Shown: piece after piece, positions 54,373 through 63,193 of the stretch | Layout of the letters: every line of letters begins with the position of its first letter | Numbering within the stretch: the stretch's first letter is position 1 | NCBI RefSeq assembly: GCF_900142925.1 | Contig: NZ_FRCN01000002.1 | Span: forward strand, 372,001-436,000 | Direction of reading: 5' to 3' | Source: Chitinophaga sp. CF418 | Lineage (GTDB): Bacteria > Bacteroidota > Bacteroidia > Chitinophagales > Chitinophagaceae | DNA length: 64,000 nt | Notes under the pieces: model-generated | What the model saw: the letters and a program-made list of their open reading frames with translations, nothing else | Database searches by the model: none | What the model was told of the DNA's origin: nothing | Program-made: the position numbers and the translations under genes

Positions 54373-54873
54373 ATGAAAAAATGTCTGGTCCTGTCAGTGA
54401 TCTGTACTGTTATTACCGCAGCATGTCAACAGCCGTCTCCGTCTTCAAAAACAAATACGCCCGAAGACAGCAGCCTGATTGATGTGAGGGATACAGTCAC
54501 CCCGGAAACGATCGCTGATTCCGTAACGCTGGTGAAGGCGGATACGATATCCTATACTGAAGACCAGCTGTTGGGCAAATGGCTACAGCCTGTACGGGGA
54601 GTAGATAAGGCCACGCAGGGATTTCTGCTGAAGAAAAAAGGTGCCATTACCTCAATCAATACCTACTCGATGAAATATGACAAGTGGGGTGTGTCGCATG
54701 ATACGCTGTTACTATGGAGCCATATAGAGGGCTCGCAGCAGAAAGATTCCGCCACTGTCATAGATACTACGCTTATCAAGTCACTAACCGATACTTCGTT
54801 AGTATTGTTTCCCATTAAAGCCGTAGAGGGATACCTCGAAGAATACAAAAAGATTAAAAGCAAAAAGAAATAG
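54373..54873 (+). CDS. Lipocalin-like lipoprotein
   Basis: A 166-residue lipoprotein (signal ending ITAAC, Cys18). After a Ser/Thr/Pro-rich linker comes a domain with DQLLGKWLQPV, the GxW start of a lipocalin-like barrel, then FLLKKKGAITSIN and WSHIEGSQ. Bacteroidota have many such lipoproteins of unknown ligand. It is divergent from the thi operon, sharing its upstream region. Confidence 0.7.
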   Translation: MKKCLVLSVICTVITAACQQPSPSSKTNTPEDSSLIDVRDTVTPETIADSVTLVKADTISYTEDQLLGKWLQPVRGVDKATQGFLLKKKGAITSINTYSMKYDKWGVSHDTLLLWSHIEGSQQKDSATVIDTTLIKSLTDTSLVLFPIKAVEGYLEEYKKIKSKKK

Positions 54874-54882
54874 TTCCGTCCC

Positions 54883-54943
54883 ATAGTCTACAGGCAACAG
54901 ACAATTGCGATATATTGCCTGCTGCCTGCATTGCAGACTATAG
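54883..54943. terminator. Imperfect hairpin between convergent genes
   Basis: ATAGTCT, CAGGCA, CAG and CAAT blocks (54883-54905) pair with complementary blocks up to 54943, with a 5-nt bulge and A-C mismatches that become G-T pairs on the minus strand. No clear T-run. Confidence 0.4.
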
Positions 54944-54957
54944 TTGTCATGAACTAA

Positions 54958-55215
54958 CTAATGATACATGTTCCACAAAGCTACTGCGCAGGCCACAACC
55001 GCCATGAAGATACCCGCTGTAGCTACTTGTGTGTCATCAATATTCTTGTGCGCTTTTAATACGGAAAGTCCGCCCAATACAATTGCTGCAATGCCTAATA
55101 CCAGTGCGGTATTATGATTCCTTGACACGAAGGCATATATTGCTGCGAATATGCCCGCAAACATAGAAACGAAGCAGGCAATTTTAGTGGGGGTGGACGT
55201 GGTGTGCTGTTGCAT
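54958..55215 (-). CDS. Small three-helix membrane protein, unknown function
   Basis: An 85-residue protein with three hydrophobic segments (about residues 11-29, 36-53 and 62-82) joined by short polar loops (SRNHNTA, KAHKNIDDTQ). No signature motif and no recognised family. It lies 42 bp downstream of the sterol-desaturase-family gene on the same strand and is probably co-transcribed with it. Confidence 0.7.
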   Translation of the reverse strand: MQQHTTSTPTKIACFVSMFAGIFAAIYAFVSRNHNTALVLGIAAIVLGGLSVLKAHKNIDDTQVATAGIFMAVVACAVALWNMYH

Positions 55216-55257
55216 ATAAGTAAGAATTAAAATGAAAATGAAAAGTTCATAACCTGT

Positions 55258-56061
55258 TTATTGCTTTTGTTCTTCCCAGGGTACTTTCAACAGTGTCCCT
55301 ATCTGCTGATATTGAGATTCCTGGTACTCATCCAGCCCGTAGCGTAGCCGTGTTACATCATTTACCACCACAAATGTGCCGAACAGGCGATCCCAGAACG
55401 AAAAGATATTTGCATAGTTGGAGTCAGTTTCCGGTTGATAATGACTATGATGCACCTTATGCATGTCAGGCGATACAATGACCCAGCTAAGGGCGATATC
55501 AAGCCATTTGGGCAACCGGATATTGGCGTGGTTAAACTGGGACATAAAAGCCGAAATGGTCTGGTATAACATTACCATCCAGATAGGCACTCCCATGGAA
55601 ACAATGGCCAGTATAAGGGCTACCACCCGAAAAACAGATTCTACGGGATGATGCCGCAGGGCGGTAGTTGTATCAACGGCCGTATCGATGTGATGGATCT
55701 TATGGAAATGCCACATCCAGGCAATTTTATGCTGGATGAGATGCACCAGGTAAGCACCTATCAGATCCATCATCATAATGGCCAGCAGGCAATGGAGCCA
55801 CACCGGCAACGCAACGAGGTATAAGAGGCCGAAATGGGCCTTTGCAGTCCATTCTGATGCGATAACGATTACGAATGCAAAACCAAGGTTAACAATAGCT
55901 GTTGTCAGCGTAAAGAACAGGTTGGTGCCCGCATGCTGGTACCGGTTTACCTTCAAGGAGAGGCGAGGTATAGCTCCTTCTATCATCCACAGCAGTAACA
56001 GTCCGCCTACAAGAAAAGCGGTACGATACCAGGATGGAATAGTATTGAAAAATTCTTCCAT
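55258..56061 (-). CDS. Sterol desaturase / fatty acid hydroxylase family protein
   Basis: Membrane di-iron oxygenase family protein of 267 residues with several helices. The histidine clusters are HLIQHKIAWMWHFHKIHH, the HH in RHHPVE, and HKVHHSHYQPETDSNYAN followed by FSFWDRLFGTF. These coordinate two irons in the family. It could hydroxylate a lipid or carotenoid; the substrate is unknown. ATG 56061 is chosen over a TTG 12 bases upstream. Confidence 0.9.
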   Translation of the reverse strand: MEEFFNTIPSWYRTAFLVGGLLLLWMIEGAIPRLSLKVNRYQHAGTNLFFTLTTAIVNLGFAFVIVIASEWTAKAHFGLLYLVALPVWLHCLLAIMMMDLIGAYLVHLIQHKIAWMWHFHKIHHIDTAVDTTTALRHHPVESVFRVVALILAIVSMGVPIWMVMLYQTISAFMSQFNHANIRLPKWLDIALSWVIVSPDMHKVHHSHYQPETDSNYANIFSFWDRLFGTFVVVNDVTRLRYGLDEYQESQYQQIGTLLKVPWEEQKQ

Positions 56062-56230
56062 ATGGGAATTCAAATTTTTGACATGATACCTTCATGCCCT
56101 TTATCAGTTCATCGTGAAATAGTGGTCATCAAACTGGGGTAATCAATTCGCTTACTGTCCTGTTTTACTGGTATTAATTTACGAACTTTTTAAATAACAA
56201 TTCTTTTGAAAGTGGCTGTGGGTAAAGAAA

Positions 56231-56259
56231 AAAGCAATCTCCTTGTGAGAGATTGCTTT
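56231..56259 (-). terminator. Terminator after dnaN
   Basis: 11-bp perfect stem AAAGCAATCTC (56231-56241) with GAGATTGCTTT (56249-56259), 7-nt loop, followed on the minus strand by a T-run. Confidence 0.85.
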
Positions 56260-56296
56260 ACAAATAAATATAAGTTATTAGTTGTTGTAGAACTGA

Positions 56297-57415
56297 TTAG
56301 TTGTTCAGCATAAGTGGCATTACCAGCATCAGCAGGTCTTCATTTTCCTCTTTTTCAGAAGGCTTCAGAATACCAGCTTTAGTTGGAGTAGACAGTTCAA
56401 TGGTGATCTCATCTCCTTCTGCGGCGTTCAGCATTTCAATGAGGAACTTCGCGTTGAAAGCAATTTGCATATCATCGCCGGTGTACTGGCAACTCATGCG
56501 TTCGTTACCTTCAAACGAGAAATCCACGTCCTGTGCAGAAAGCTGGAGCTCACTGCCGGTGATGTTCAGGGCTACCTGGTTGGTGCTCTTATTGGCGAAC
56601 ACGCTCACACGTTTCAGGGCGTTCTGGAAATCACTTTTTGCCAGGGTAAGGCGGTAAGGATTATCTTTTGGAATCACCACTTTATAGTCAGGGAACCTTG
56701 CGTCAATGAGGCGGCAGATCATCTGGGCGCCATCATGTGTTACAAAGAAATGGTTCTGGCTATAGGCGATCTTTATTTCGCTGTCATTGTCAGGTAATGC
56801 AGACTTCAGCAGGTTCAGCGGCTTTTTAGGCACAATGAAGGTTTCTGCTTTAGGGCATTCTACACCGGTCCTTACATACTTCACGAGACGGTGAGCATCG
56901 GTGGCTACGAATGTGAGGCTGGTGGGGGTCAATTCGAAGAACACACCTGTCATCGCCGGACGCAGGTCATCATTGCTTACGGCAAACAATGTTTTATTGA
57001 TCGCTGTTACAAGTGCTGTAGATGTCAGCGTGAAAGAGGTAGTATCATCTGCTGTAGGCTCTTTGGGGAAATTCTCAGGATTTTCTCCCATCACCTTATA
57101 CTTACCGTTGTCGGAAGTGATCTCTACAGCATAAGAATTAAGATCTATATGAAAAGTCAGCGGCTGATCGGGCAGATTCTTGAGTGAATCCATCAGGATC
57201 TTGGCGGGAATACAGATACGGCCATTTTCTTTGGCTTCAACCTCCAGCTTTACCTTCATGACAGTCTCAAGGTCTGTAGCCACTACGGTCAGCTCGTTCT
57301 TGTCGATCAGGAAAAGGAAATCTTCCAATATAGGCAACACCGTATTAGAGTTAATCACCCCGCTGATCTGCTGCAATTGTTTTAACAAAGTAGAGGAAGA
57401 AACGATAAACTTCAT
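56297..57415 (-). CDS. dnaN: DNA polymerase III beta clamp
   Basis: Sliding clamp of 372 residues. The start MKFIVSSSTLLKQLQQISGVI, the mid TGVFFELTPTSLTFVATDAHRLVKY and the carboxyl VMPLMLNN are beta-clamp hallmarks. The three-fold clamp repeat is of normal length. It is not next to dnaA or recF here, so it is not at a classic origin cluster. A single-gene unit with its own terminator. Confidence 0.96.
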   Translation of the reverse strand: MKFIVSSSTLLKQLQQISGVINSNTVLPILEDFLFLIDKNELTVVATDLETVMKVKLEVEAKENGRICIPAKILMDSLKNLPDQPLTFHIDLNSYAVEITSDNGKYKVMGENPENFPKEPTADDTTSFTLTSTALVTAINKTLFAVSNDDLRPAMTGVFFELTPTSLTFVATDAHRLVKYVRTGVECPKAETFIVPKKPLNLLKSALPDNDSEIKIAYSQNHFFVTHDGAQMICRLIDARFPDYKVVIPKDNPYRLTLAKSDFQNALKRVSVFANKSTNQVALNITGSELQLSAQDVDFSFEGNERMSCQYTGDDMQIAFNAKFLIEMLNAAEGDEITIELSTPTKAGILKPSEKEENEDLLMLVMPLMLNN

Positions 57416-57540
57416 GTGATATATTGTTATTTACTTTTTGCTTTTTTATCAAAATCGGCCACTGTAAAGGATTTTGACATTGTTGGCCGTATTCTGGATT
57501 TGTTAACCGCACTAAAAATAAGGCTTTTTAAGAAAGCGGA

Positions 57541-57548
57541 CAAAGATA
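57541..57548 (-). promoter_or_regulatory. -7 box candidate for dnaN
   Basis: The minus strand reads TATCTTTG (TAnnTTTG), 125 bp before the dnaN ATG. The 352-bp spacer 57416-57767 otherwise holds only this and the promoter of the divergent aminotransferase gene. Confidence 0.4.
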
Positions 57549-57692
57549 GAAAGAATTGTCAAGTATCGTGCTATTTACAGATATTACCGGAAAATGCAAT
57601 GTTAGACAAAGTGATGATTATGTCTTGTTTTATTGAAATAAATTCAATGAATGTCTAGTTTATTGTGATGTGGTGAAAAAATCTACTGTTTC

Positions 57693-57723
57693 TTTTAAAT
57701 GATGTTCATATCCTTTAGCTTTG
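57693..57723 (+). promoter_or_regulatory. Promoter of the aminotransferase gene
   Basis: TTTT at 57693-57696, 19 bp, then TAGCTTTG (57716-57723): a good -33/-7 pair with one change in the -33 element. Leader of about 40 nt. Confidence 0.55.
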
Positions 57724-57767
57724 CGGGCGCAAAAAAATATTTTTAAAACTAAAAATTCTTTTGGGTT

Positions 57768-59027
57768 ATGAAACTGTCTCATTTAGCCGAAACGTTGATC
57801 GGGTCTGAAATTATCAAGCTGGCCGGTGAGATAAAGGAGAAGCAGGCCAAGGGCGAGAAGATCTACAATTTTACCATTGGGGATTTTGACCCCAAGGTAT
57901 TCCCAATTCCGGCTGAATTTGAGGAAGAGATCATAACGGCTTATAAGGAAGGATATACCAACTATCCTCCGGCTGACGGTATTCCCGAACTAAGGAAATC
58001 AGTGAGCGAGTTTATCGCTGAACATGAGAACCTGAACTACGATCCTGCCAAGGAAATCGTGATCTCCTGCGGCGGTCGTCCAATCATCTATGCAACTTTC
58101 AGAACAATTGTTGACAGGGGAGAAAAGGTAGTATATGCCACTCCATCCTGGAACAATAACCACTATACCCACTTCCTGGAAGCAGAGCACGTCGTACTGG
58201 AAACAAAGCCGGAGAACGACTTCATGCCAACTGCTGCTGAACTGAAACCGCTGCTGAAAGGAGCTACCCTCCTGGCGTTGTGTTCTCCGCAGAACCCTAC
58301 AGGTACTGCTTTCGGTAAGCAACAGCTGGAAGAGATCTGCGACCTCGTAATTGCCGAAAACAAGAGCCGTAGCGCTGATCAGAAACCGCTATACATCCTG
58401 TTTGACCAGATGTACTGGGTACTGACCTTCGGCCAGACGCACCACTACACACCTGTTTCCCTCCGTCCGGAATTGCGCGATTATACCGTTTTCATCGACG
58501 GTATGAGTAAAGCTTTCGCTGCTACCGGCGTAAGGGTGGGCTGGGCTTTAGGACCTGCTCATGTAATTGGTAAAATGAAGTCCATCCTCTCTCACGTAGG
58601 CGCCTGGAGCCCGATGGCAGAGCAACATGCCGCTGCCCGCTACCTGCGTCGTAAGGATGAAGTGAACGTTTACCTGAAGAAATTCAAAGCAGAAGTAGAA
58701 GAGCGCCTGCAGAAGATCTACGAAGGTTTTGACAGCCTGAAAAAAGCCGGCCATCCTGTAGACGCTATCGCGCCACAGGCAGCTATCTACCTGACCCTGA
58801 AAATTGACCTGGTAGGTAAAAAGACCGCTGATGGTACTGTATTGCAGGACCAGGCAGCTGTTACCTCCTACATCCTGAACGAGGCTAAACTGGGTCTGGT
58901 GCCTTTCTATGCTTTCGGTTCTTCCAAAAACGCGCCATGGTACCGCCTCAGTGTTGGTACATGTAAGAAAGAGGAGATCCCGGCAATGATCGCCCAGTTG
59001 AAATCAGCATTGGAGAAACTGCAATAA
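57768..59027 (+). CDS. PLP-dependent aminotransferase, class I/II (aspartate aminotransferase-like)
   Basis: Fold-type I aminotransferase of 419 residues. The PLP lysine is in DGMSKAFAATGVRVGW. Cofactor-side motifs include YTNYPPADGIPELRKSV, LLALCSPQNPTGTAFG with the Asn for PLP, and the Asp-Tyr FDQMYW. The family includes aspartate and related aminotransferases; the exact substrate is not fixed. Codon use is notably regular, suggesting high expression (inference). Confidence 0.9.
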   Translation: MKLSHLAETLIGSEIIKLAGEIKEKQAKGEKIYNFTIGDFDPKVFPIPAEFEEEIITAYKEGYTNYPPADGIPELRKSVSEFIAEHENLNYDPAKEIVISCGGRPIIYATFRTIVDRGEKVVYATPSWNNNHYTHFLEAEHVVLETKPENDFMPTAAELKPLLKGATLLALCSPQNPTGTAFGKQQLEEICDLVIAENKSRSADQKPLYILFDQMYWVLTFGQTHHYTPVSLRPELRDYTVFIDGMSKAFAATGVRVGWALGPAHVIGKMKSILSHVGAWSPMAEQHAAARYLRRKDEVNVYLKKFKAEVEERLQKIYEGFDSLKKAGHPVDAIAPQAAIYLTLKIDLVGKKTADGTVLQDQAAVTSYILNEAKLGLVPFYAFGSSKNAPWYRLSVGTCKKEEIPAMIAQLKSALEKLQ

Positions 59028-59058
59028 CAGATTATACTGGCAAGCTATAAGAAAAGAA

Positions 59059-59090
59059 AAGGCCGCCCGTCTTGAACGGAGCGGCCTTCT
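59059..59090 (+). terminator. Terminator after the aminotransferase gene
   Basis: AAGGCCGC-CCGT (59059-59070) pairs with ACGG-GCGGCCTT (59076-59088), 8-bp GC-rich core, then TCTTC. Confidence 0.7.
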
Positions 59091-59133
59091 TCATTGAATA
59101 GGTGTGTGTGGCGTTGTGGAAAGAAGGGGATGT

Positions 59134-59613
59134 TTAGTGTTTGTCGTGACCCCTGCCCTGTTTTCCGTGACCCCGGTTATCTTTTTTCCACTGTTTGTGC
59201 TGTGGATGATCCCGGTTCACGAAGTATTTCTCTTCCCTGCTATCACGAATGGATACCTGATCATGTTTATTCCTGTAACCATAATACTCCTTACTATACT
59301 TGTTATGGTATAAATAAGGCCTGTTCACACCATTGATCACGACTTTATGTGCGTGGTACACATCGAAATTCGCATACCTGGCTGGCAGGACAGCTGACCT
59401 GCGCCAATCATTGCCATACCTGTAGATGTATACCCTATCTGGTACATAATAATATGTTTCGATATCGGGGAGATAATAATAATCAACATAGTCATAACCC
59501 ACGGGTCCCCATACCGGTTGTCTTCCTAGATTTATACTCACATTGATCTGCTGGGCCATGGTTGTTACTGTAAAACCTGTTACAGCTAACAGAAGAAGCA
59601 TTAACTTTTTCAT
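59134..59613 (-). CDS. Secreted Tyr/His-rich protein, unknown function
   Basis: A 159-residue secreted protein (signal peptide 1-20, ending TMAQ). The mature part opens with INVSINLGRQPVWGPVGYDYVDYYYLPD, very rich in Tyr, Trp and Pro. The C-terminal third is basic and His-rich (HPQHKQWKKDNRGHGKQGRGHDKH, in two halves). Proteins with the PVWGPxGYDYVDYYYLPD start are common in Bacteroidota (recalled, not searched). The role is unknown; the His tail could bind metal or surfaces (inference). Confidence 0.78.
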   Translation of the reverse strand: MKKLMLLLLAVTGFTVTTMAQQINVSINLGRQPVWGPVGYDYVDYYYLPDIETYYYVPDRVYIYRYGNDWRRSAVLPARYANFDVYHAHKVVINGVNRPYLYHNKYSKEYYGYRNKHDQVSIRDSREEKYFVNRDHPQHKQWKKDNRGHGKQGRGHDKH

Positions 59614-60058
59614 AGCGCTTGATTTTACCTATGTAAGGCAAAAGCAATGCCCTAAAGTGCCAGGATCATTTTTTCTGAGATATAAAGTAAAAATTTGTCG
59701 GTTAAAACCCAGAATGTTGAGACCAGCTGGTAAGGAATCGATCGCATAATGTCCCCGATCTCATCCCCGAATATGAAAAATGCGCTTTATGTTATAATTA
59801 GCGTCGGATTAAGGTAGCACAAACGACGGCCAACTATAAGCGCCATAGTGCCCGTAACCTTTAAATAACCCCGTAATAGCCCGAATGTTTACTTTTCCCG
59901 GAGAATGCCTGGGAATGTTACCGATGGTCCTCCTCTGAGGAACAGGGCCAGAATTAGCTGTTCCCCAGGTTATTCCCCGGGGTTATAAACCCAGCGCCCT
60001 GGGAAGGGCTGAGGACATATTAGCCGTCTTAATGCTGATTTAAACAGGTACAAGCTTC

Positions 60059-60134
60059 GTTTCTCCTATGTCCAACTTACGTTCATCCTACGTCTTGGAA
60101 CGTAAGATGAACGTAAGTTGGACATAGGAGAAAC
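60059..60134. repeat. Long inverted repeat, 35-bp arms
   Basis: Arms 60059-60093 and 60100-60134 are complementary at 34 of 35 positions with a 6-nt loop (CTTGGA). Outside them, GGTACAA (60047-60053) also matches a downstream TTGTACC (60150-60156). The repeat holds internal ACTTACGTTCATC motifs. It is far too long and symmetric for an ordinary terminator, and no gene ends nearby. Confidence 0.9.
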
Positions 60135-60210
60135 ATGGTTAATACCTGGTTGTACCGGACACAGAAGTACACCGAACCAAGGAGTGAATAAGTATTAACA
60201 TGGCATAGAA

Positions 60211-60282
60211 ATTCGTTTGAGATAGCTTAATCCTTCCTTCTGAAGGGAAGATTAAGGGAGGATTAAGCTATCTCAAACGAAT
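60211..60282. repeat. Long inverted repeat, 23-bp perfect arms
   Basis: 60211-60233 and 60260-60282 are perfect reverse complements. The 26-nt interior holds a second small stem (CCTTC/GAAGG at 60236-60246) and a partial copy of the arm (GATTAAGG), so alternative folds are possible. Confidence 0.9.
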
Positions 60283-60380
60283 CTCCATCGAACTTCAATC
60301 GAACCTCAAAACCCAATATCCTTCTTTTAAAGAAGAAAAGAGAATGTATAATATATTGATTATTAATACAAAATAAGATT

Positions 60381-60428
60381 GACTTTTTGACTTTTCAACC
60401 TTTTGACTTTTGAAGTCGAAAAGTTAAT
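60381..60428. repeat. TTTTGACTTTT-type repeats upstream of the TetR genes
   Basis: GACTTTTTGACTTTT, CCTTTTGACTTTTG and AAGTCGAAAAGTTAAT lie in tandem and partly inverted order. The last is nearly repeated as AGTCAAAAAGTTAAT at the TetR start codon (60499-60513), so these may be TetR operators. Confidence 0.55.
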
Positions 60429-60474
60429 CTATTGTTAAATGGTCAACTTGCTTCACTTTTCTCTGAATTCTTCC

Positions 60475-60507
60475 TATTTTTGACCCGTAAACTAAAAAAG
60501 TCAAAAA
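60475..60507 (+). promoter_or_regulatory. Promoter with inverted repeat before the first TetR gene
   Basis: TATTTTTG (60475-60482, TAnnTTTG) overlaps an inverted repeat TTTTTGAC (60477-60484) and GTCAAAAA (60500-60507). The layout suits autorepression by the first regulator. Start codon follows at 60512. Confidence 0.55.
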
Positions 60508-60511
60508 GTTA

Positions 60512-61123
60512 ATGCTTGCTGAGAACAAAGATGAAATGAGGGATAAAATCCTGGAGGCGGCTTTGAAGCGGTTTATGCACTATGGTGCGTCTAAAACCAC
60601 CATGAATGAGATTGCAGATGACCTGCGTTGCTCAAAGGCATCGTTGTACTATTACTTTTCCGATAAAAAGGCATTGCACAATGCCGTGTTGATGAAGATC
60701 GGGGAAACTTTCTTCGATGAACAGGAAGCAGAAGCCGATAAGGACATTTCGTCCGAGGAAATGTTTTCCAATATAATCACTATAAAAAAGCAGTTCGTTG
60801 AGCGTTATAGTCGCCTGGAACTGTTTAAGATCCTCAATGATAAATCAGAAGAGATACAACAGATCATCCGGTCTGTTCATGAGCGGGAGACAAAGATGCT
60901 CACCAAGATCATAGAAAAAGGCGTGGCCTCAGGAGAATTTGACGTTGATGATCCTGTAGCGATCGCACAATTATACAGGGACGCTATGGAAGGATTGCGG
61001 TTTGCCGGAATGAGCTGCATCCCCGATAATATCCCCGATTTAGATAAAGAAGCATTTGATAAGATAGTAGCACAGCAGAAATTGTTGACGGAAATATTCG
61101 TCAGAGGAATCAAGAAACAATAA
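60512..61123 (+). CDS. TetR/AcrR family transcriptional regulator (first of two)
   Basis: A 203-residue regulator with the TetR DNA-binding domain: ILEAALKRFMHYGASKTTMNEIADDLRCSKASLYYYFSDKKAL (residues 13-55, in two halves). The C-terminal ligand domain shares no recognised subfamily. It is 9 bp upstream of a second TetR gene, followed by TolC and an RND adaptor, so it likely controls the efflux operon (inference). Confidence 0.92.
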   Translation: MLAENKDEMRDKILEAALKRFMHYGASKTTMNEIADDLRCSKASLYYYFSDKKALHNAVLMKIGETFFDEQEAEADKDISSEEMFSNIITIKKQFVERYSRLELFKILNDKSEEIQQIIRSVHERETKMLTKIIEKGVASGEFDVDDPVAIAQLYRDAMEGLRFAGMSCIPDNIPDLDKEAFDKIVAQQKLLTEIFVRGIKKQ

Positions 61124-61132
61124 ACAGGAATA

Positions 61133-61744
61133 ATGCCAGTCAGAGCGCGGATATTGGAAACAGCATCAAGGATGTTCAGGACGTATGGAATTAAGAGTGT
61201 TACAATGTTCGACATATCAAGGGAATGTGGAGTGTCAAAGAAAACGGTGTACGAACATTTCAGGGACAAGGAAGAACTGGTGCAGGATGGGGTGCGCTTT
61301 TTGCTGAACAGGCACGAGCAGCATCTGGAAGATTTTCGTCAACAATCTGCTAACGCTATTGAGGAACTGCTGAAAGAGGTGGAGTACATAGCACAGATGG
61401 GGAATACGATCAATCCCGTGATGCTATTTGAAATGGAGAAATACCTCCCCGATATCTGGAAAGATGTCGAAGTGTTCAAACAGGAGCGGCTGTTGCAGGC
61501 CATTACAGCCAACCTTGAACGGGGTATGCAGGAAGGGCTCTACCGCAAAGACCTTAAACTGAACATCATGGCACGTACGCGGCTGCTACAACTGGACATG
61601 GCTTTTGAACCAATGCAGTTTCCTGCTGCACAGTTCAATATGCACGAGGTAATGAGAGAGATCACCATACATTTTATACTGGGAGTGACAACAATGAAAG
61701 GACGTAAGCTGGCCGCTGAATACCTACAGATTAAAGAAGACTAA
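61133..61744 (+). CDS. TetR/AcrR family transcriptional regulator (second of two)
   Basis: Another 203-residue TetR protein: ARILETASRMFRTYGIKSVTMFDISRECGVSKKTVYEHFRDKEEL in the DNA-binding domain, then a different C-terminal domain rich in Met/Leu. The equal length to its neighbour suggests an old duplication, but the two share only the family pattern, so this is weak. It is 55 bp upstream of the TolC-family gene. Confidence 0.92.
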   Translation: MPVRARILETASRMFRTYGIKSVTMFDISRECGVSKKTVYEHFRDKEELVQDGVRFLLNRHEQHLEDFRQQSANAIEELLKEVEYIAQMGNTINPVMLFEMEKYLPDIWKDVEVFKQERLLQAITANLERGMQEGLYRKDLKLNIMARTRLLQLDMAFEPMQFPAAQFNMHEVMREITIHFILGVTTMKGRKLAAEYLQIKED

Positions 61745-61799
61745 TACTACCGCTTAAAACTATATCCGCCAACTAAAAAAATCAAAGTAAAACATACGG

Positions 61800-63161
61800 A
61801 TGAAAAGGATAATGTTAACGCTTATTCTCTTAATGGGAATAGGGGGATATACCTCCTATGCGCAATCGGAACTGTCGTTGCAGGAGTGCCTGAAGTATGC
61901 ACTCGCGAACAATCAGCAACTGGCACGTACCCGGCTGGAAGAAGATATGGGCCGTTTTAAAACCAGTGAAGTAAGAGCCAGGGCCTTACCCCAGGTAAAC
62001 GCCCAGGGACAGTATACCAATAATATCAAGAAACAGGTGCTTGCCGTTCCCGGCGAAATTACGGGAGGAGCGCCCGGTACTACTACCCTGCTGCAGGCCG
62101 GCACTACACACAATGTGACCGCTTCAGGTACTGTAACACAGGAAGTATTCAACCAGTCAGTATTTACCGGTCTGAAAGCTGCAAAAGCTGGTGAAGAATA
62201 CTACAAAATGCAGACTGTACAGAGTGAAGAGACTGTGATCTATAATGTAACACAGCTTTATTACAATACGTTGGTGTCCCGCGAGAAGATGATCGTACTG
62301 GATGCTAATATCGAAAAGCTCACCAAACTGGTAGAGACCACTTCCTCCCAGGTGCAGAACGGATTGGCACGTAAGATAGATCTTGACCGTATGCGTGTGA
62401 ACCTTACCAATTATAAAACACAACGCACACAGGCACAGAACCAGTTCCTGGTACAGGCCAATCAACTGAAGCAGCAAATGGGGATGTCTATGAGCACCAC
62501 CCTGAACCTGCCTCCCGCTTCATTCAGGGAAATAGAAAACAAAGCGACTGTAGCAGATTTTGGTGGTATGAACGTCGACAACAGGATCGAATACCGCCTA
62601 CTAAAGAAACAGGAAGAGCTGCAGGAGTTCCAGAAAAAAGCCTACCGCGCGGAGTATTATCCCTCCCTGGCATTGTCTGGCAACTACTCCTATAATGGCA
62701 TCAGCAATAAGTTTGACATGCTGAAATCCAAGTCAAATGGTTCTACTGCCAGCTGGTACGATATGGCGGCTGTAAGCCTTACGCTGAAGATCCCCATTTT
62801 CGATGGATGGGCGCGTCGCTCACGTGTAAGCCAGGCCAACGTGACCCTTAAGCAGCTGAGAAAAGACATGGAGGCTACTACCCTCTCCCTGAGTACGCAG
62901 TATGAAAACGCCAAGCTGCAGGTACAGAATAACCTGGCCACTATTAAGGAGCAGAAGGAGAACGTAGATCTGGCTAATGAAGTATACAACTCTACCCAGA
63001 ACAACTATAACCTGGGCCTGGCCAACCTGACGGATCTGCTGGATGCTGAAACATCCCTCACTTCCGCACAGAACAACTACAACGAAGCCTTATTGCAATA
63101 TAAGCTGGCAGAACTGGATATCATCAAATCCAATGGTAATCTGAAAAGCCTGTTGAACTAA
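61800..63161 (+). CDS. TolC-family outer-membrane efflux channel
   Basis: Outer-membrane component of a tripartite efflux pump, 453 residues. A signal peptide (1-21) is followed by SLQECLKYALANNQQLARTRLEEDM, the usual start of OEP proteins. Two structural repeats of long coiled-coil helices are visible, with the end YNEALLQYKLAELDIIKSNGNLKSL. PIFDGWARRSRV is a typical mid-protein motif. It lies between two TetR genes and the RND adaptor. Confidence 0.92.
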   Translation: MKRIMLTLILLMGIGGYTSYAQSELSLQECLKYALANNQQLARTRLEEDMGRFKTSEVRARALPQVNAQGQYTNNIKKQVLAVPGEITGGAPGTTTLLQAGTTHNVTASGTVTQEVFNQSVFTGLKAAKAGEEYYKMQTVQSEETVIYNVTQLYYNTLVSREKMIVLDANIEKLTKLVETTSSQVQNGLARKIDLDRMRVNLTNYKTQRTQAQNQFLVQANQLKQQMGMSMSTTLNLPPASFREIENKATVADFGGMNVDNRIEYRLLKKQEELQEFQKKAYRAEYYPSLALSGNYSYNGISNKFDMLKSKSNGSTASWYDMAAVSLTLKIPIFDGWARRSRVSQANVTLKQLRKDMEATTLSLSTQYENAKLQVQNNLATIKEQKENVDLANEVYNSTQNNYNLGLANLTDLLDAETSLTSAQNNYNEALLQYKLAELDIIKSNGNLKSLLN

Positions 63162-63193
63162 TTAAAACCGCTAAAAACCGCATACCAAACTAT

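Larger units (their letters stand above)
59614..60511. other. 898-bp non-coding region rich in palindromes
   Basis: No credible gene on either strand. It contains two long hairpins (60059-60134 and 60211-60282), a smaller stem GGAACAG/CTGTTCC near 59939-59964 and overlapping short GGGGTTA/CCCC motifs around 59870-60000. A block of TTTTGACTTTT repeats (60381-60428) precedes the TetR gene. Confidence 0.75.

Noticed and set aside
56297..57415. Replication origin next to dnaN
   Set aside because: No dnaA, recF or cluster of DnaA-box-like sites was seen around dnaN.
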